From assembly GCF_023657595.1 (NCBI RefSeq), contig NZ_CP098323.1, forward strand, positions 2,256,001 through 2,320,000: a DNA stretch of 64,000 bases, written 5' to 3'. Shown one piece after another: positions 53,038 to 64,000 of this stretch. Positions within the stretch are counted from its first letter, which is position 1; every line of letters starts with the position of its first letter. Made by a program: the position numbers and the translations under genes. This DNA comes from Cytobacillus firmus (lineage in GTDB: Bacteria; Bacillota; Bacilli; Bacillales; Cytobacillaceae). The notes under the pieces are model-generated. The model was not told where the DNA came from. It did no database searches and saw only the letters and a list, made by a program, of their open reading frames with translations.

Positions 53038-55881
53038 TTAATTTCCTCCTTCTTGCTTGCGTGTTAGGGTTTCTTCTATTATGCGTGCTTGTTCTTTCTT
53101 ATGAACAGTCGGGTCACCTTCTGCCGGGCTTGATCTGCGTCTTCTTCCGATGTAGCTGACTTCGATTTCGCTGCCTGCGATTTCTTTCAGTCTAGGTTCA
53201 ACGAAATTCCATGCACCCATATTTTTAGGTTCTTCCTGAATCCAGACAATTTCATCCACATTTGGATAACGGGTTAAAATGTCTTTGATCTGATTCATTG
53301 GGAACGGATAGATTTCTTCCACACGTAAAATATGGAACCAATCCTGATCCGGATAGTTTTTCAGGTTTTCGGCTAAATCAATTGTGATCTTTCCTGTTCC
53401 AAGAATGATGCGTTTCACTTTTTCATGATTTTGACCTAAACCAGGCTGTTCGATAACGGATCGGAATTCTCCTTCGCTCAATTCAATTCCATTTGATGCG
53501 ACAGTCGGATTGCGCAGCAGACTCTTCGGAGACATGATCACTAACGGGCGAACTTCCTCTTTTCCGAGTATGGCAGCCTGTCTTCTTAAAATATGGAAGT
53601 ACTGTGCTGATGAAGAAAGATTGGCAACTGTCCAGTTATTTTCAGCTGCAAGAGTCAGGAATCTTTCCAGGCGCGCACTTGAATGTTCTGGTCCTTGTCC
53701 TTCATAACCGTGCGGAAGGAGCATGACAAGACCTGATTTTTGGCCCCATTTTGCTCGGCCGGCAGCAATAAACTGGTCAAACATTACCTGTGCTGCATTG
53801 GCGAAATCACCATATTGAGCTTCCCATAAAACAAGGGTTTCCGGAGCAAATACATTATATCCATATTCAAAGCCTACAACAGCGGCTTCTGATAATGGAC
53901 TATTATGGACAGCGAATGATGCCTTGGCAGTTGAGAGCTTATGCAAAGGTGAATACGCTTTTCCAGTTGTATGATCATGCAGGACAACGTTTCTTTGAGC
54001 AAATGTTCCTCTCTCTGAATCCTGGCCAGTCAGTCTGACAGGTGTGCCATCAGATAGGATGGTTGCAAATGCCAGTGTTTCTGCGAGGCCCCAATCAATT
54101 TTGCCGTCCCCTTCAAGCGCTTCCAATCTGCGCTGTAAAATTTTGCCGAGTTTATCAAATACCTTGAAATCCTCCGGCCATTTTAATAATTCTTCATTGA
54201 TTTGTTTTAGTTTATCAATTGAAACGGCTGTATTAATTTTTGGCAGACCCTTTTCGACAGTTTCAGGAGGATCGGTTAATTCAGCTTCCTTCTTTTCTTT
54301 TGGCACTTTTTCATAGGCTGCCTTCATTTTTTCCAGCACTTCATTATGGACGCCTTCAGCTTCCTCTTTACTGATGATCTTTTCATTTAAAAGCTTTTCA
54401 GCATACAGCGCTTTCACGGTTGGCCGATTGCGTACAATATTATACATAAGAGGATTCGTCGTCATAGGCTCGTCCATCTCGTTATGTCCAAAACGGCGAT
54501 ACCCGATTAAATCGATGAGGATATCCTTCTGGAATTTAGCACGATACTCACAGGCAATTCTTGCCGCTGCAACTACTGCTTCAGGTTCGTCCGCATTAAC
54601 ATGCATAATTGGCATTTCATACCCTTTGGCCAGATCACTTGCATATCTGGTAGAGCGTGAATCATGTGATTCGGTTGTGAAACCAATTGTATTATTGGCA
54701 ATGATATGGATTGAACCGCCAGTATTATAGCCAGTCAACTGTCCGAGATTAAGTGTTTCTGCTACAATGCCCTGACCAGGGAATGCTGCGTCTCCATGAA
54801 TGATAATGGCTAGAGCAGCTTTTGGATCTACTTCAGGATAACCGGCCTTTGTTCTGTTGTCCTGTGAAGCTCGCGTGTAGCCCTCCACTAGTGAACCAAC
54901 AAATTCCAGGTGGCTCGGATTGTTAGCTAATGTCAGTCTGGCTATTGTCGTATTCTCATCTTTGATTTGTTTATCAAGACCAAGATGATATTTAACGTCA
55001 CCTGTCCAGCCGTAATTGATCCCGATGGATCCCTCAGAAGGAACCAGTTCTTTATTCGGGGCATGCTGGAATTCTGCGAAGATCATCTCATATGGCTTTC
55101 CAAGCACATGAGCAAGCACATTTAACCTTCCACGGTGGGCCATTCCGATGTTAATCGTTTTTGCTCCATCAGAAACGGATTCAGAAACAATTTCATCCAG
55201 TAACGGGACCATTGTATCCAGACCCTCAATGGAGAATCTCTTTTGTCCGACGAAAGTTTTATGAAGGAACTTTTCAAATTCCTCAACTTCAGTCAGTCTT
55301 CTTAAAACTTTCAGTCTTTCCGCTTTTTGCATTGACAGCTTGTGGCTGTTGGCCCCTATTTTACGGCGAAGCCAGTCTTTTTCGTTTTCATCAAATATAT
55401 GCTGGAATTCAAAAGCAATGGGTCCCATATAAGCGCTCTTCAGGAATTCAATTGCTTCAAGTCCGTTGCGTAAAGGATATGTGGCATCTTTGGTAATGAC
55501 ACCAGCAGGGATCTCTTTTAAGTCATTTTCAGTTAAGCCATATTTGCTCAGTTCAAATAAAGCAATTTCCGATTTATTGTTACCCAGTGGATAAATATCG
55601 GCAGCCAAGTGGCCATATGTGCGGATATTATCTGCCAGGCGAATAGCAGCAAGTGTTTTCTCAAGCTGTCCGGCATTCATTGGCTGATTTGCAGATGAAG
55701 CCATTTGCACCGTTCCTTCACTCGTAAGAGGGGAACCATTTTTTTCAAAGTACTCTTTCATTTCAGGATCAATCGAGGATGGATCCTCTAAATATCTTTC
55801 ATAAAGTTCAATAACGTAGCCAAGGTTTGGGCCATGAAATCCCTGTTCAAAAGGTCCCTCACCATTCAATGGCTTTTTCAT
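53038..55881 (-). CDS. odhA: 2-oxoglutarate dehydrogenase E1 component
   Basis: A 947-aa thiamine-diphosphate enzyme that decarboxylates 2-oxoglutarate and hands succinyl to OdhB. Seen: the [16 protein letters not shown] motif, the ThDP motif [32 protein letters not shown], and [18 protein letters not shown] in the second half. Full length. ATG at 55881 with GGAGGT 8 nt upstream. Operon with odhB; no lpd gene is here, as usual. Confidence 0.97.
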   Translation of the reverse strand: MKKPLNGEGPFEQGFHGPNLGYVIELYERYLEDPSSIDPEMKEYFEKNGSPLTSEGTVQMASSANQPMNAGQLEKTLAAIRLADNIRTYGHLAADIYPLGNNKSEIALFELSKYGLTENDLKEIPAGVITKDATYPLRNGLEAIEFLKSAYMGPIAFEFQHIFDENEKDWLRRKIGANSHKLSMQKAERLKVLRRLTEVEEFEKFLHKTFVGQKRFSIEGLDTMVPLLDEIVSESVSDGAKTINIGMAHRGRLNVLAHVLGKPYEMIFAEFQHAPNKELVPSEGSIGINYGWTGDVKYHLGLDKQIKDENTTIARLTLANNPSHLEFVGSLVEGYTRASQDNRTKAGYPEVDPKAALAIIIHGDAAFPGQGIVAETLNLGQLTGYNTGGSIHIIANNTIGFTTESHDSRSTRYASDLAKGYEMPIMHVNADEPEAVVAAARIACEYRAKFQKDILIDLIGYRRFGHNEMDEPMTTNPLMYNIVRNRPTVKALYAEKLLNEKIISKEEAEGVHNEVLEKMKAAYEKVPKEKKEAELTDPPETVEKGLPKINTAVSIDKLKQINEELLKWPEDFKVFDKLGKILQRRLEALEGDGKIDWGLAETLAFATILSDGTPVRLTGQDSERGTFAQRNVVLHDHTTGKAYSPLHKLSTAKASFAVHNSPLSEAAVVGFEYGYNVFAPETLVLWEAQYGDFANAAQVMFDQFIAAGRAKWGQKSGLVMLLPHGYEGQGPEHSSARLERFLTLAAENNWTVANLSSSAQYFHILRRQAAILGKEEVRPLVIMSPKSLLRNPTVASNGIELSEGEFRSVIEQPGLGQNHEKVKRIILGTGKITIDLAENLKNYPDQDWFHILRVEEIYPFPMNQIKDILTRYPNVDEIVWIQEEPKNMGAWNFVEPRLKEIAGSEIEVSYIGRRRRSSPAEGDPTVHKKEQARIIEETLTRKQEGGN

Positions 55882-56027
55882 GGAAAATTACCTCCATAAC
55901 TGTTTTGTAAGTGAATAATTCAATACGTTTTTTCTCTCTAAAAGTACAATACCCATCATAAGAAGGGATTAACAATTCATTTTTACGAATAATAATATTT
56001 TTCAGAGGATAAAACGTTTCCACAGCT

Positions 56028-56056
56028 ATTCTAACACGTAAAATCTAGTTGTACAA
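56028..56056 (-). promoter_or_regulatory. sigma-A-type promoter of odhAB
   Basis: Minus-strand TTGTAC (56056-56051) and TAGAAT (56033-56028), 17 nt apart, with about 140 nt of leader. A cre-like AAACGTTT stretch lies just downstream (about 56008-56021) but misses three consensus positions. The rest of the 316-nt gap is AT-rich and shows nothing else clear. Confidence 0.55.
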
Positions 56057-56173
56057 AGATAAAAACATGAATATAGTGGAAAACTATTAAAAAAATTTTT
56101 TAATAATTACTTATTCTAATAAAATGATTTGTAAATGGGTAAACATTTATAAATAAGAAATAACTGAACATAT

Positions 56174-56199
56174 AAAAAAAGCCGAAAAGTTTCGGCTTT
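56174..56199 (-). terminator. Terminator at the end of the 79-aa gene
   Basis: AAAGCCGAAA / TTTCGGCTTT stem with T run on the minus strand; overlaps the stop codon. Confidence 0.85.
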
Positions 56200-56437
56200 A
56201 AAAAGTTTCTACCAGGTTAATATAGATTTGTTTCGATTCATTGGTATTTTTTCTGTTTTCTTTAAGGGAAGATTCAATGGCTTCTCTGGTATCTACGGGA
56301 AAATCAAAATGACCGCATGTTGTACATTTTTGGAATAAGCTGCCGGCAACATTCACTTCAATGCCATCAATTGTCCGGAAAACGGCTGGCCCATCTGTTT
56401 CAGCAAATCTGTGACGGCAGTGACTATGTTCTTGCAT
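56198..56437 (-). CDS. Small Cys/His-containing protein of unknown function
   Basis: A 79-aa frame behind GGAGGG (9 nt). An N-terminal H-S-H-C-R-H cluster and a later CTTCGH (about 38-43) look like a divided zinc-binding site, reminiscent of YgiT-type zinc-finger proteins, though the family is not certain. The C-terminal half is helical and charged. Single gene with its own terminator, divergent from sspH. Confidence 0.65.
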   Translation of the reverse strand: MQEHSHCRHRFAETDGPAVFRTIDGIEVNVAGSLFQKCTTCGHFDFPVDTREAIESSLKENRKNTNESKQIYINLVETF

Positions 56438-56601
56438 AATAGCTTCCCTCCAAGAAATATTATTTTCCTCATTATTATAAAGGAAATATTCTGAACTTTA
56501 AAGCGATCTACCTATAACAGTTTATGCCAGGCTCATTTTAAAAGAATAATATGTGTCTTTTTAAGGCACATTAAAATTATTCAAATTCAGGAGGTTTTTC
56601 C

Positions 56602-56781
56602 ATGAATATAGGCAGAGCAAAAGAGATTGCTGAGTCTGCTGAAATGCACAGTGTTACTTTAAATGGCATACCGATCATCATTCAGCATGTAGATGAGCAG
56701 ACTAAGACAGCACGCATTTACACAAAAGCAAATTCTGAAAAAGAAATGAATGTGTCGGTTAACGATTTGATTGAAGAATGA
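56602..56781 (+). CDS. sspH: Small acid-soluble spore protein H
   Basis: A 59-aa SASP of the SspH type: MNIGRAKEIAESAEMHSVTL, then IIQHVDEQTKTARIY and a C-terminal VNDLIEE. SspH is made in the forespore and is a minor DNA-associated spore protein. AGGAGG 7 nt before the ATG; own terminator after. Regulation by SigG is expected from the family, but I did not find a clear SigG box. Confidence 0.88.
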   Translation: MNIGRAKEIAESAEMHSVTLNGIPIIIQHVDEQTKTARIYTKANSEKEMNVSVNDLIEE

Positions 56782-56788
56782 ATACCCT

Positions 56789-56825
56789 AAAAAAACTTTC
56801 CAGAATGTAATGGAAAGTTTTTTTG
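56789..56825 (+). terminator. Terminator after sspH
   Basis: AAAAACTTTCCA / TGGAAAGTTTTT stem with T run. Confidence 0.9.
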
Positions 56826-56958
56826 GTTCAAGATCATATTTTAGGCAGAAGGACTCAAGATGCCTGGCCCGATATTTTTTATAACATGAAATATTCAAAA
56901 AAGTGTTGACTATTAACGGTTTACTGTAGTAAAGTTTAGAGAAAATTTAATATTTGAT

Positions 56959-57126
56959 TTCTTATCCAGAGAGGTCGAGGGTAAGGCCCGACGACGCCTC
57001 AGCAACCAGCAATCGTATTTTGATTGAAAAGGTGCTAATTCCTGCAAGTTTTTTAGAAACTTGAAAGATAAGAAGAATGGCTGTTCACATTAAAAAGTCT
57101 TCTTCTTATAGAAGGCTTTTTTTATT
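56959..57126 (+). ncRNA. SAM-I riboswitch (S box) with terminator
   Basis: The conserved S-box parts are all present in order: CTTATCCAGAGAGGTCGAGG (56961-56980), AGCAACC, AAGGTGCTAATTCC and GAAAGATAAG closing P1 at about 57063-57072. A terminator hairpin (about 57092-57119, AGTCTTCT / AGAAGGCT, T run) follows. GATAAGAAGA can instead pair with TCTTCTTAT in the terminator, the antiterminator. With SAM bound transcription should stop; without it, the met genes are read. A possible -35 TTGACT is at 56906-56911, but the -10 box is unclear. Confidence 0.95.
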
Positions 57127-57149
57127 TTAAAGAAGGAGTGTTTACCAGT

Positions 57150-58262
57150 ATGTACAATATTGACACCAAATTAGCGCAAATCGGAAACAGGAGCGAATCA
57201 GCAACAGGAGCAGTGAATCCGCCTGTATACTTTTCAACCGCCTACCGGCATGAAGGCATTGGACAGTCAACTGGCTTTGACTATAGCCGAACAGGCAATC
57301 CTACCCGCCAGCTGCTTGAAAAGGCGATCGCCGATCTTGAAGAAGGCGATCAAGGCTATGCCTGCAGTTCTGGAATGGCTGCCATCCTTACGATTCTTTC
57401 CCTCTTTAAATCAGGAGATGAGTGGATTGTTTCCAAGGATTTATACGGCGGAACCTACCGTCTGCTTGAACAGGGCTTCAAAAAATGGGGACTGCAGAGC
57501 AAATATGTGAATACGAGCACTCCGGAAAATGTTGAAGAGCTAATCACCGAAAATACGAAAGCTATTTTTCTGGAGACTCCCACTAATCCGCTCATGGAAG
57601 AGACAGATATTCAGTTAATAGCTGATATCGCGAAACGGCATAATATTCTCCTGATCGTTGATAACACATTTTACACCCCCCTTCTTCAGCAGCCTCTAAA
57701 GCTTGGTGCTGATATTGTCATCCATAGTGCGACAAAGTATCTTGGAGGACATAATGATGTACTTGCCGGTTTAGTTGTCGCAAAAGGCAAACAGTTATGT
57801 GAGGATCTTGCCATGAACCACAATGCTGCCGGTGCAGTCCTTAGCCCATTTGATTCCTGGCTTTTGATCAGAGGCATGAAGACACTCTCTCTTCGCATGG
57901 AACGTCATGAAAAAAATGCCCGGGAATTAGCGGCTTTCTTATCAGACCACGCTGCCGTAACGGAAGTTCTTTATCCAGGCAAAGGAGGAATGATATCTTT
58001 CCGGGTCCAGGATGAATCCTGGGTGAATCCTTTTCTGCAGAGCCTCTCCCTCATCTCCTTTGCTGAAAGCCTTGGCGGAGTCGAGAGTTTTATAACATAT
58101 CCCGCAACACAAACGCATGCGGACATCCCAGAAGAGATCCGCATTGAAACAGGTGTCTGTAACAGGCTTCTGCGTTTCTCGGTTGGAATCGAAAATGCAG
58201 AAGATTTGAAGGCGGATCTTCAACATGCTTTTGCAAAGGTTTTAAAGGAGGCAGTACGATGA
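57150..58262 (+). CDS. metI: Cystathionine gamma-synthase / O-acetylhomoserine thiolyase
   Basis: A 370-aa PLP enzyme that joins an activated homoserine with cysteine (or sulfide). The PLP lysine is in HSATKYLGGHND; substrate and cofactor motifs YSRTGNPT, YACSSGMAAI and ETPTNPLME are present. The ATG at 57150 is preferred; the upstream in-frame GTG overlaps AAGGAG. First gene of the SAM-riboswitch operon; overlaps metC by 4 nt (ATGA). Confidence 0.95.
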   Translation: MYNIDTKLAQIGNRSESATGAVNPPVYFSTAYRHEGIGQSTGFDYSRTGNPTRQLLEKAIADLEEGDQGYACSSGMAAILTILSLFKSGDEWIVSKDLYGGTYRLLEQGFKKWGLQSKYVNTSTPENVEELITENTKAIFLETPTNPLMEETDIQLIADIAKRHNILLIVDNTFYTPLLQQPLKLGADIVIHSATKYLGGHNDVLAGLVVAKGKQLCEDLAMNHNAAGAVLSPFDSWLLIRGMKTLSLRMERHEKNARELAAFLSDHAAVTEVLYPGKGGMISFRVQDESWVNPFLQSLSLISFAESLGGVESFITYPATQTHADIPEEIRIETGVCNRLLRFSVGIENAEDLKADLQHAFAKVLKEAVR

Positions 58263-59443
58263 GTACGAATTACACATTTCAAACGAAATTACTTCACAAT
58301 AATCAAAAGTTCGACCCGGAAACAGGAGCTGTCAGTGTACCGATCCAGCATGCCTCCACTTTCCATCAAAAAGATATAGATGCATTCGGAAAATATGATT
58401 ACAGCCGCAGCCTGAATCCAACAAGGGAAGCACTTGAAGAAGTCATCGCCGAGCTTGAAGAAGGGATTAGAGGGTTTGCCTTTTCTTCTGGAATGGCTGC
58501 CATTTCCACAGCATTCCTCCTCTTGTCACAGGGAGATCATGTGGTCATTACAGAAGACGTATATGGCGGAACCTATCGCATGACAACAGAAGTCCTGTCC
58601 CGTTTTGGCATTGAGCACACATTTGTTGATATGACTAATCTAGAGGAAGTAAAAGAAGCAATCCGTCCAAACACAAAAGTTTTTTATGTAGAGACTCCTT
58701 CCAACCCGCTGCTGAAGGTGACAGATATACAGGCCATCAGTTCACTGGCAAGACAGCATGGAGCCCTGACATTTGTGGATAATACATTCCTTACCCCTGC
58801 CCTTCAAAAACCGCTCTCTTTAGGGGCGGATATCGTGCTGCACAGCGCAACCAAATTCTTATCCGGACACAGTGACGTCGTAGCCGGCTTAGCTGTTGTG
58901 AAGGATCCGGAGTTAGGTGCAAGATTGGCTTTTCTCCAAAATTCCTTTGGAGCTGTTCTGGGTGTTCAGGATGCCTGGCTTGTTCTTAGAGGCATTAAAA
59001 CGCTGCAAGTAAGGCTGGATCAGTCTGTGAAATCAGCTGAGAAGATTGCTCGTTTCCTTCATGATCACCCAGCAGTAAACAAAGTTCATTATCCCGGTTT
59101 TGCAGAACATGCCGGCTATGAAATTCAGAAAAAGCAGGCTGTGAATGCAGGTGCCGTCTTGTCTTTTGAACTTGAAGATGAAAAGTCGATGAGAGTATTT
59201 GTGGAAAATGCGAAAATTCCTGTTTTTGCAGTAAGTCTGGGAGCAGTTGAATCCATCCTCTCCTACCCTGCCAAAATGTCGCATGCAGCCATGCCTGCAT
59301 CTGAAAGAGAACAGCGCGGAATTACAGACAGTCTTCTCCGTCTTTCTGTTGGCCTGGAGAACGCAGACGATATTATAAAAGATTTTAATGCAGCTTTATC
59401 TGCAGTCGAACAAACAAAGCAATCCATTTTACAGCGGGGGTGA
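58259..59443 (+). CDS. metC: Cystathionine beta-lyase
   Basis: A 394-aa PLP enzyme of the same fold that splits cystathionine to homocysteine, pyruvate and ammonia. PLP lysine in [41 protein letters not shown] and ETPSNPLLK are present. The ATG overlaps the metI stop, so the two are translationally coupled. In B. subtilis the metI-metC pair is also S-box controlled. Confidence 0.95.
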   Translation: MSTNYTFQTKLLHNNQKFDPETGAVSVPIQHASTFHQKDIDAFGKYDYSRSLNPTREALEEVIAELEEGIRGFAFSSGMAAISTAFLLLSQGDHVVITEDVYGGTYRMTTEVLSRFGIEHTFVDMTNLEEVKEAIRPNTKVFYVETPSNPLLKVTDIQAISSLARQHGALTFVDNTFLTPALQKPLSLGADIVLHSATKFLSGHSDVVAGLAVVKDPELGARLAFLQNSFGAVLGVQDAWLVLRGIKTLQVRLDQSVKSAEKIARFLHDHPAVNKVHYPGFAEHAGYEIQKKQAVNAGAVLSFELEDEKSMRVFVENAKIPVFAVSLGAVESILSYPAKMSHAAMPASEREQRGITDSLLRLSVGLENADDIIKDFNAALSAVEQTKQSILQRG

Positions 59444-59447
59444 TACT

Positions 59448-61298
59448 TTGAGTTTCCTGGATAAATTAAAGAATGAAATCATCATAGCAGATGGCGCGAT
59501 GGGAACTCTTCTTTACTCCTATGGCACCGACAGCTGTTTTGAGGAATTAAATCTATCGCAATCTGAGCAGATCCAGCACATCCATGAAGCGTACATAGGC
59601 GCAGGGGCTGAATTGATCCAAACCAATACGTATGCGGCGAATTATCTGAAACTGCAGCGGTATGGGCTTGAAGACTCTGTGAAAGAGATTAATAGTGCGG
59701 CAGCCCGGATTGCCAAAAAAGCTGCCGCGGGACGCGCATATGTTGCAGGTACAATCGGCGGGATCAGAGGATTCAAGCCGAACATGATTACATTGGAGGA
59801 AATTAAAAGAAGCTTCCGTGAGCAGCTTTATTGTCTGCTGCTTGAGGATGTAGATGGTATTTTGCTTGAAACCTATTATGATCTAGAAGAACTTGAGACG
59901 GTTCTGGCTATAGCCAGAAAAGAAACCGATCTGCCGATTATCGCACAGGTTTCACTTCAGGAAGCTGGAGTTCTTCAGAACCAGACTCCTATAGCAGAGG
60001 CATTAACAAAGCTTGACGGCATGGGCGCAGATGTGGTGGGAATCAATTGCAGGCTTGGCCCCCATCATATGCTGAAAACGCTCGAAAGTGTACCTTTGCC
60101 AAAACATGCCCATTTATCTGCATATCCAAATGCCAGTATTCCAGCTTATACGGACGGCAAATTCCATTATGAAGGTGATGCGGAATATTTCCGGCAGTCC
60201 GCAATAGAATTCCGGAATCAGGGTGTCCGCCTTCTTGGAGGGTGCTGCGGAACAACACCTGACCATATCAAGGCGTTTGCTGAAGTATTAAAAGGACTTC
60301 CGCCAATCGAGGAAAAAGAAATAAAGGCAGTTAATAAAATTATAGTTTCAGAGAAACCGGAATCATCCAGAGAGCTCCCTCCTCTTCAGGATATTGTCAG
60401 AGAAAGGCCATCGGTAATTGTTGAGCTGGATCCGCCAAGGAAGCTTGATACTGCCCGCTTTTTCGAAGGTGCAAAGGCATTGAAGGGTGCTGGAATCGAT
60501 TCTATTACTCTTGCAGATAACTCTCTTGCTTCACCAAGGGTATGCAACTCTGCACTTGGCTATCTTGTCAAACAGCAGACTGGATTGCGTCCCCTTGTGC
60601 ATGTAACCTGCAGGGATCGAAATATAATTGGTCTTCAATCCCATTTAATGGGTCTTCATGCCCTCGGTTTAAATGATATTCTTGCCGTAACAGGAGACCC
60701 TGCCCGTGTCGGTGATTTTCCTGGCGCCTCTTCTGTGTATGATGTTTCTTCATTTGAATTGATCAGTATGATCAAGCAGTTAAATGAAGGATTATCGTTT
60801 TCAGGGAAAGACCTGGGCCAGAAAGCTGCCTTTTCAGTGGCAGGCGCTTTTAATCCCAATGTCCGCTCATTGGAAAAAGCGGTTGGGCGGCTCGAAAAGA
60901 AACTGGAGCACGGTGCGGATTATTTCATCTCGCAGCCTGTTTTCTCTGAAGAAAAACTGCTTGAGGTTCATGAGGCTGTGAAGGATTTAAAAGCACCTGT
61001 CTATATAGGCTTGATGCCTCTTACCGGCAGCCGGAATGCAGAGTTTCTCCATAATGAAGTTCCGGGAATCAAAATTTCCGACAGTATTAGAAGCAGGATG
61101 GCTTCATTAAAGGATGATCCAGCACGAGCTGGCGCTGAAGGCATTGCCATTGCCAAGTCGCTGATTGATGCAGCGGCAGAGCTGTTTAATGGCATTTACC
61201 TTATCACTCCATTTATGCGCTATGAAATGACTGTCGAGCTATCAAACTATGCCCGTGAGACAACCGAACGGCTTTCAAGGAGGAAACAGCATGTATAA
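59448..61298 (+). CDS. yitJ: Bifunctional homocysteine S-methyltransferase / methylenetetrahydrofolate reductase
   Basis: A 616-aa two-domain protein. N-terminal domain (about 1-285): homocysteine methyltransferase fold with the zinc-binding [13 protein letters not shown] and DGAMGTLLY start. C-terminal domain (about 330-616): MetF-like flavoprotein with VIVELDPPR and [12 protein letters not shown]. It is like B. subtilis YitJ. It may make methylfolate and pass it on to MetH. TTG start at 59448, with GGGGG upstream, 4 nt after the metC stop. It overlaps metH by 8 nt. Confidence 0.92.
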   Translation: MSFLDKLKNEIIIADGAMGTLLYSYGTDSCFEELNLSQSEQIQHIHEAYIGAGAELIQTNTYAANYLKLQRYGLEDSVKEINSAAARIAKKAAAGRAYVAGTIGGIRGFKPNMITLEEIKRSFREQLYCLLLEDVDGILLETYYDLEELETVLAIARKETDLPIIAQVSLQEAGVLQNQTPIAEALTKLDGMGADVVGINCRLGPHHMLKTLESVPLPKHAHLSAYPNASIPAYTDGKFHYEGDAEYFRQSAIEFRNQGVRLLGGCCGTTPDHIKAFAEVLKGLPPIEEKEIKAVNKIIVSEKPESSRELPPLQDIVRERPSVIVELDPPRKLDTARFFEGAKALKGAGIDSITLADNSLASPRVCNSALGYLVKQQTGLRPLVHVTCRDRNIIGLQSHLMGLHALGLNDILAVTGDPARVGDFPGASSVYDVSSFELISMIKQLNEGLSFSGKDLGQKAAFSVAGAFNPNVRSLEKAVGRLEKKLEHGADYFISQPVFSEEKLLEVHEAVKDLKAPVYIGLMPLTGSRNAEFLHNEVPGIKISDSIRSRMASLKDDPARAGAEGIAIAKSLIDAAAELFNGIYLITPFMRYEMTVELSNYARETTERLSRRKQHV

Positions 61299-64000
61299 AC
61301 CATCACTGCAGGAACAGCTAAAAAAGAAGATTCTGATCATGGACGGAGCAATGGGCACCATGCTTCAGAGAGCCAATCTATCAGCGGATGATTTTGGCGG
61401 CGAAGAATATGAAGGCTGCAACGAAAATCTAAATATTACAGCTCCATCTGTTATTGAACATATTCACCTTGAATATTTAAAAGCCGGTGCAGACATTATT
61501 GAAACCAATACCTTTGGTGCAACCAGCATTGTTCTCGCAGATTACGATCTGGAAGAAAAAGCTTATGAATTGAATAAAATTGCTGTTGAAATTGCCAGAG
61601 AAGCTGCAGACCGTATATCAACTCCTGAATGGCCGAGATATGTGGCAGGCGCTATGGGACCAACGACGAAGACACTGAGTGTTACCGGCGGGTCTACATT
61701 TGAAGACATGATAGCTGCTTATGAAGAGCAGGCCAGAGGGTTAATAGACGGGGGAGCGGATCTTCTTCTCCTCGAAACCAGTCAGGATATGCTGAATGTG
61801 AAGGCTGGTTTTATCGGCATTGAAAAGGCATCAAAAAAGACGGGAATAAAACTGCCGCTCATTGTTTCCGGAACAATTGAACCGATGGGCACGACCCTTG
61901 CAGGCCAATCGATTGAAGCCTTTTATATTTCGCTTGAACATATGAAGCCTCTGGCAGTTGGACTCAACTGTGCGACAGGTCCCGAATTCATGCAGGACCA
62001 TATCCGTTCTTTGTCAGGATTGGCATCCACAGCAGTCAGCTGCTATCCCAATGCAGGATTGCCTGATGAAGAAGGACAGTATCATGAAACTCCCGAATCA
62101 TTGGCGAGCAAGCTTGAGGGTTTTGCCAAAGAAGGCTGGCTGAATATTGTAGGCGGCTGCTGCGGAACCACACCTGAGCATATCCAGGCAATTGCTGAGT
62201 CTGTTAAAGATTATAAACCAAGGAATTATGAGGGGAACTCCCTGCATAAAGTTTCCGGAATTGAACCTCTGATTTATGATGATCCAACTTTAAGACCCAT
62301 AATGGTCGGTGAACGAACAAATGTAATTGGTTCCCGCAAGTTTAAAAGACTGATTGCAGAAGGAAAGTTCGAGGAGGCTGCTGAGATAGGCCGTGCCCAG
62401 GTAAAAGGCGGTGCCCATGTTATTGATATTTGCCTGGCAGATCCAGATCGTGAAGAAATGCAGGATGTTGAGAATTTCATCAAGGAATTAGTGAAAAAAA
62501 TAAAAGTTCCGCTCGTGATCGATTCAACAGATGAAAAAGTGATTGAAAAAGCTCTCACCTATTCACAGGGTAAAGCCATCATAAATTCGATTAATCTGGA
62601 AGATGGCGAAGAACGCTTTGAGGCGATTGCCCCTCTCGTTCACCGCTATGGTGCTGCAGTGGTTGTCGGAACGATTGACGAAGAAGGAATGGGTGTTACG
62701 GCTGAACGTAAACTTGAGATTGCAAAGCGTTCTCATGATTTACTTGTAAATAAATATCATATCCCGCCTCAGGATCTTATTTTTGACCCCCTCGTCTTCC
62801 CTGTTGGGACAGGGGATGAGCAATACATCGGGTCTGCAAAGGCAACGGTAGATGGAATCAGACTTATTAAAGAGGCTCTGCCGGAGGTTCAAACCATTTT
62901 GGGAATCAGTAACGTTTCCTTCGGCCTCCCTCCTGTTGGCAGGGAAATTTTAAATTCTGTATTTCTTTATCACTGCACCCAGGCAGGCCTGGATTATGCG
63001 ATAGTGAACACAGAAAAACTCGAAAGATTTGCTTCCATATCTAAGGAAGAGGTTTTAATGGCTGAAAAGCTGCTATTTGAAACTACTGATGAATCACTTG
63101 CCATTTTCACTGATTTTTACCGGGATAAGAAAAAAGAAAGCAAAAGTGTTCTTCCGGATATGACACTTGAAGAACGCCTCGCCTATTATATACTTGAAGG
63201 AACAAAAGAAGGGCTGCTGCCGGATCTCGAACTTGCTCTCCAGGCATACCTTGCTCCGCTTGATATCATTAACGGGCCTTTAATGAACGGAATGAAGGAA
63301 GTCGGGAGATTGTTCAATGATAATCAGCTGATTGTCGCAGAGGTTCTGCAGAGCGCCGAGGTTATGAAAGCATCTGTAGCTTATCTTGAACCGCATATGG
63401 AAAAAGGTGAAGCCCAATCTTCATCCAAGGGGAAAATCATCCTGGCAACCGTTAAAGGTGATGTTCATGATATAGGGAAAAATCTTGTGGATATTATTTT
63501 AAGCAATAATGGATATGAAGTGATAGATTTGGGAATCAAAGTCTCCCCTGCTGAACTGATTGAAAACATCAGGCGTGAGAATCCGGATATGGTTGGCCTT
63601 TCAGGTCTGCTTGTTAAATCTGCACAGCAGATGGTCATAACCGCACACGACATGAAACAGGCTGGAATTGATATTCCGATTTTAGTTGGCGGCGCAGCCC
63701 TTTCAAGGAAATTCACGGATACTAAAATTTCCAAGGAATATGACGGTCTCGTGCTGTATGCCAAGGATGCTATGAACGGTCTCTCTTTAGCCAATCAGCT
63801 TCAGGAGCCTGAAGAGGCTGAGAGGCTGCGAATCCAGCAGGAAGAAAAACAGGCAGCAGCGCTTAATGCGGTACCATATGACCGCGGATCAGTGGCGGTT
63901 GCAGTAAAGCCAAAACCGACCGTCAGCACAAAGGTGCCAGTTTTTGTTCCAAAAGATTTAAAAAGGCATTTGCTGAAAACCTATTCCCTATCACATATTG
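61291..64000 (+). CDS. metH: Cobalamin-dependent methionine synthase, C-terminus beyond the window
   Basis: The first 903 residues are seen. Homocysteine/zinc domain (about 1-310, DGAMGTMLQ start, [13 protein letters not shown]), pterin domain (about 330-600, [29 protein letters not shown]), B12-binding cap and Rossmann region (about 640-860) with the cobalt-binding H726 in [11 protein letters not shown]. The activation domain would follow. The enzyme needs vitamin B12 to make methionine from homocysteine. ATG with AAGGAGG upstream, inside the end of yitJ. It lacks any stop before the window end. Confidence 0.95.
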   Translation, partial: MYKPSLQEQLKKKILIMDGAMGTMLQRANLSADDFGGEEYEGCNENLNITAPSVIEHIHLEYLKAGADIIETNTFGATSIVLADYDLEEKAYELNKIAVEIAREAADRISTPEWPRYVAGAMGPTTKTLSVTGGSTFEDMIAAYEEQARGLIDGGADLLLLETSQDMLNVKAGFIGIEKASKKTGIKLPLIVSGTIEPMGTTLAGQSIEAFYISLEHMKPLAVGLNCATGPEFMQDHIRSLSGLASTAVSCYPNAGLPDEEGQYHETPESLASKLEGFAKEGWLNIVGGCCGTTPEHIQAIAESVKDYKPRNYEGNSLHKVSGIEPLIYDDPTLRPIMVGERTNVIGSRKFKRLIAEGKFEEAAEIGRAQVKGGAHVIDICLADPDREEMQDVENFIKELVKKIKVPLVIDSTDEKVIEKALTYSQGKAIINSINLEDGEERFEAIAPLVHRYGAAVVVGTIDEEGMGVTAERKLEIAKRSHDLLVNKYHIPPQDLIFDPLVFPVGTGDEQYIGSAKATVDGIRLIKEALPEVQTILGISNVSFGLPPVGREILNSVFLYHCTQAGLDYAIVNTEKLERFASISKEEVLMAEKLLFETTDESLAIFTDFYRDKKKESKSVLPDMTLEERLAYYILEGTKEGLLPDLELALQAYLAPLDIINGPLMNGMKEVGRLFNDNQLIVAEVLQSAEVMKASVAYLEPHMEKGEAQSSSKGKIILATVKGDVHDIGKNLVDIILSNNGYEVIDLGIKVSPAELIENIRRENPDMVGLSGLLVKSAQQMVITAHDMKQAGIDIPILVGGAALSRKFTDTKISKEYDGLVLYAKDAMNGLSLANQLQEPEEAERLRIQQEEKQAAALNAVPYDRGSVAVAVKPKPTVSTKVPVFVPKDLKRHLLKTYSLSHI

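Noticed and set aside
56008..56021. cre site before odhA
   Set aside because: The AAACGTTT core is there but three consensus positions are wrong, so it is only mentioned with the promoter.

Overview
The window looks like chromosome from a low-GC, endospore-forming, facultatively anaerobic member of the Bacillaceae, probably a Cytobacillus- or Mesobacillus-like Bacillus. That placement is an inference. It rests on many small Bacillus-type genes (YhfH, YdjO-like, YozQ, YjcZ, YuzL-like, YkuS, SspH, Sda, SplA-like), on strong AGGAGG ribosome binding sites and on classical hairpin plus T-run terminators. No rRNA or tRNA gene was seen. There is no prophage; the only insertion sequence is an IS256-type element.

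Layout. 1-8.2 kb: a truncated MHYT membrane protein, oligoendopeptidase PepF, an erythromycin-esterase homologue, YqjF, a sulfite-oxidase-type molybdoenzyme and several small sporulation-type genes. 8.4-17.5 kb: a nucleoside transporter and an aldehyde dehydrogenase, each with a CcpA-type operator, a SCO copper chaperone, a penicillin acylase with two MaoC-like dehydratase subunits, and the ABC-F protein YkpA. 17.5-23.2 kb: YkuS, a D-Ala-D-Ala carboxypeptidase, a GRDP-like protein, a FAD oxidoreductase broken by one stop codon, and a DHH phosphoesterase. 23.2-30.5 kb: histidine degradation (hutU-hutI-hutG plus a YjiH membrane protein) beside an AraC-type regulator with a degenerate receiver domain. 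30.5-35.1 kb: a cupredoxin, a LysM-CAP secreted protein, and pflB-pflA behind an Fnr/Rex-like palindrome. 35.2-37.4 kb: an array of 52-bp hairpin repeats interrupted by the insertion sequence. 37.5-51.6 kb: NAD salvage (pncB-nadE), a DUF1906 protein, a lipid-flippase-like protein, yidC2 with its putative arrest leader, YhcN, two VOC proteins, YkqA, an acyl-CoA synthetase and Sda. 51.7-64 kb: odhA-odhB of the TCA cycle, SspH, and a SAM-riboswitch-controlled metI-metC-yitJ-metH operon cut by the window end.

The most interesting element is at 43.7-44.1 kb: a 94-codon reading frame with no ATG, GTG or TTG start. It matches the Bacillus subtilis MifM arrest peptide in length and in the spacing of its key residues. 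It is followed by a hairpin that covers the yidC2 ribosome binding site, with an arm inside the leader. This is the known layout of the sensor that induces YidC2 when membrane insertion fails, here apparently starting at ATC.

Other notable signals are a roughly 260-bp dispersed element with four hairpins (three full copies and one deleted copy, with one compensatory base-pair change), a 14-unit 52-bp array whose phase is restored exactly when the IS and one target duplication are removed, and a five-unit array of exactly 21 bp between hutU and hutI.
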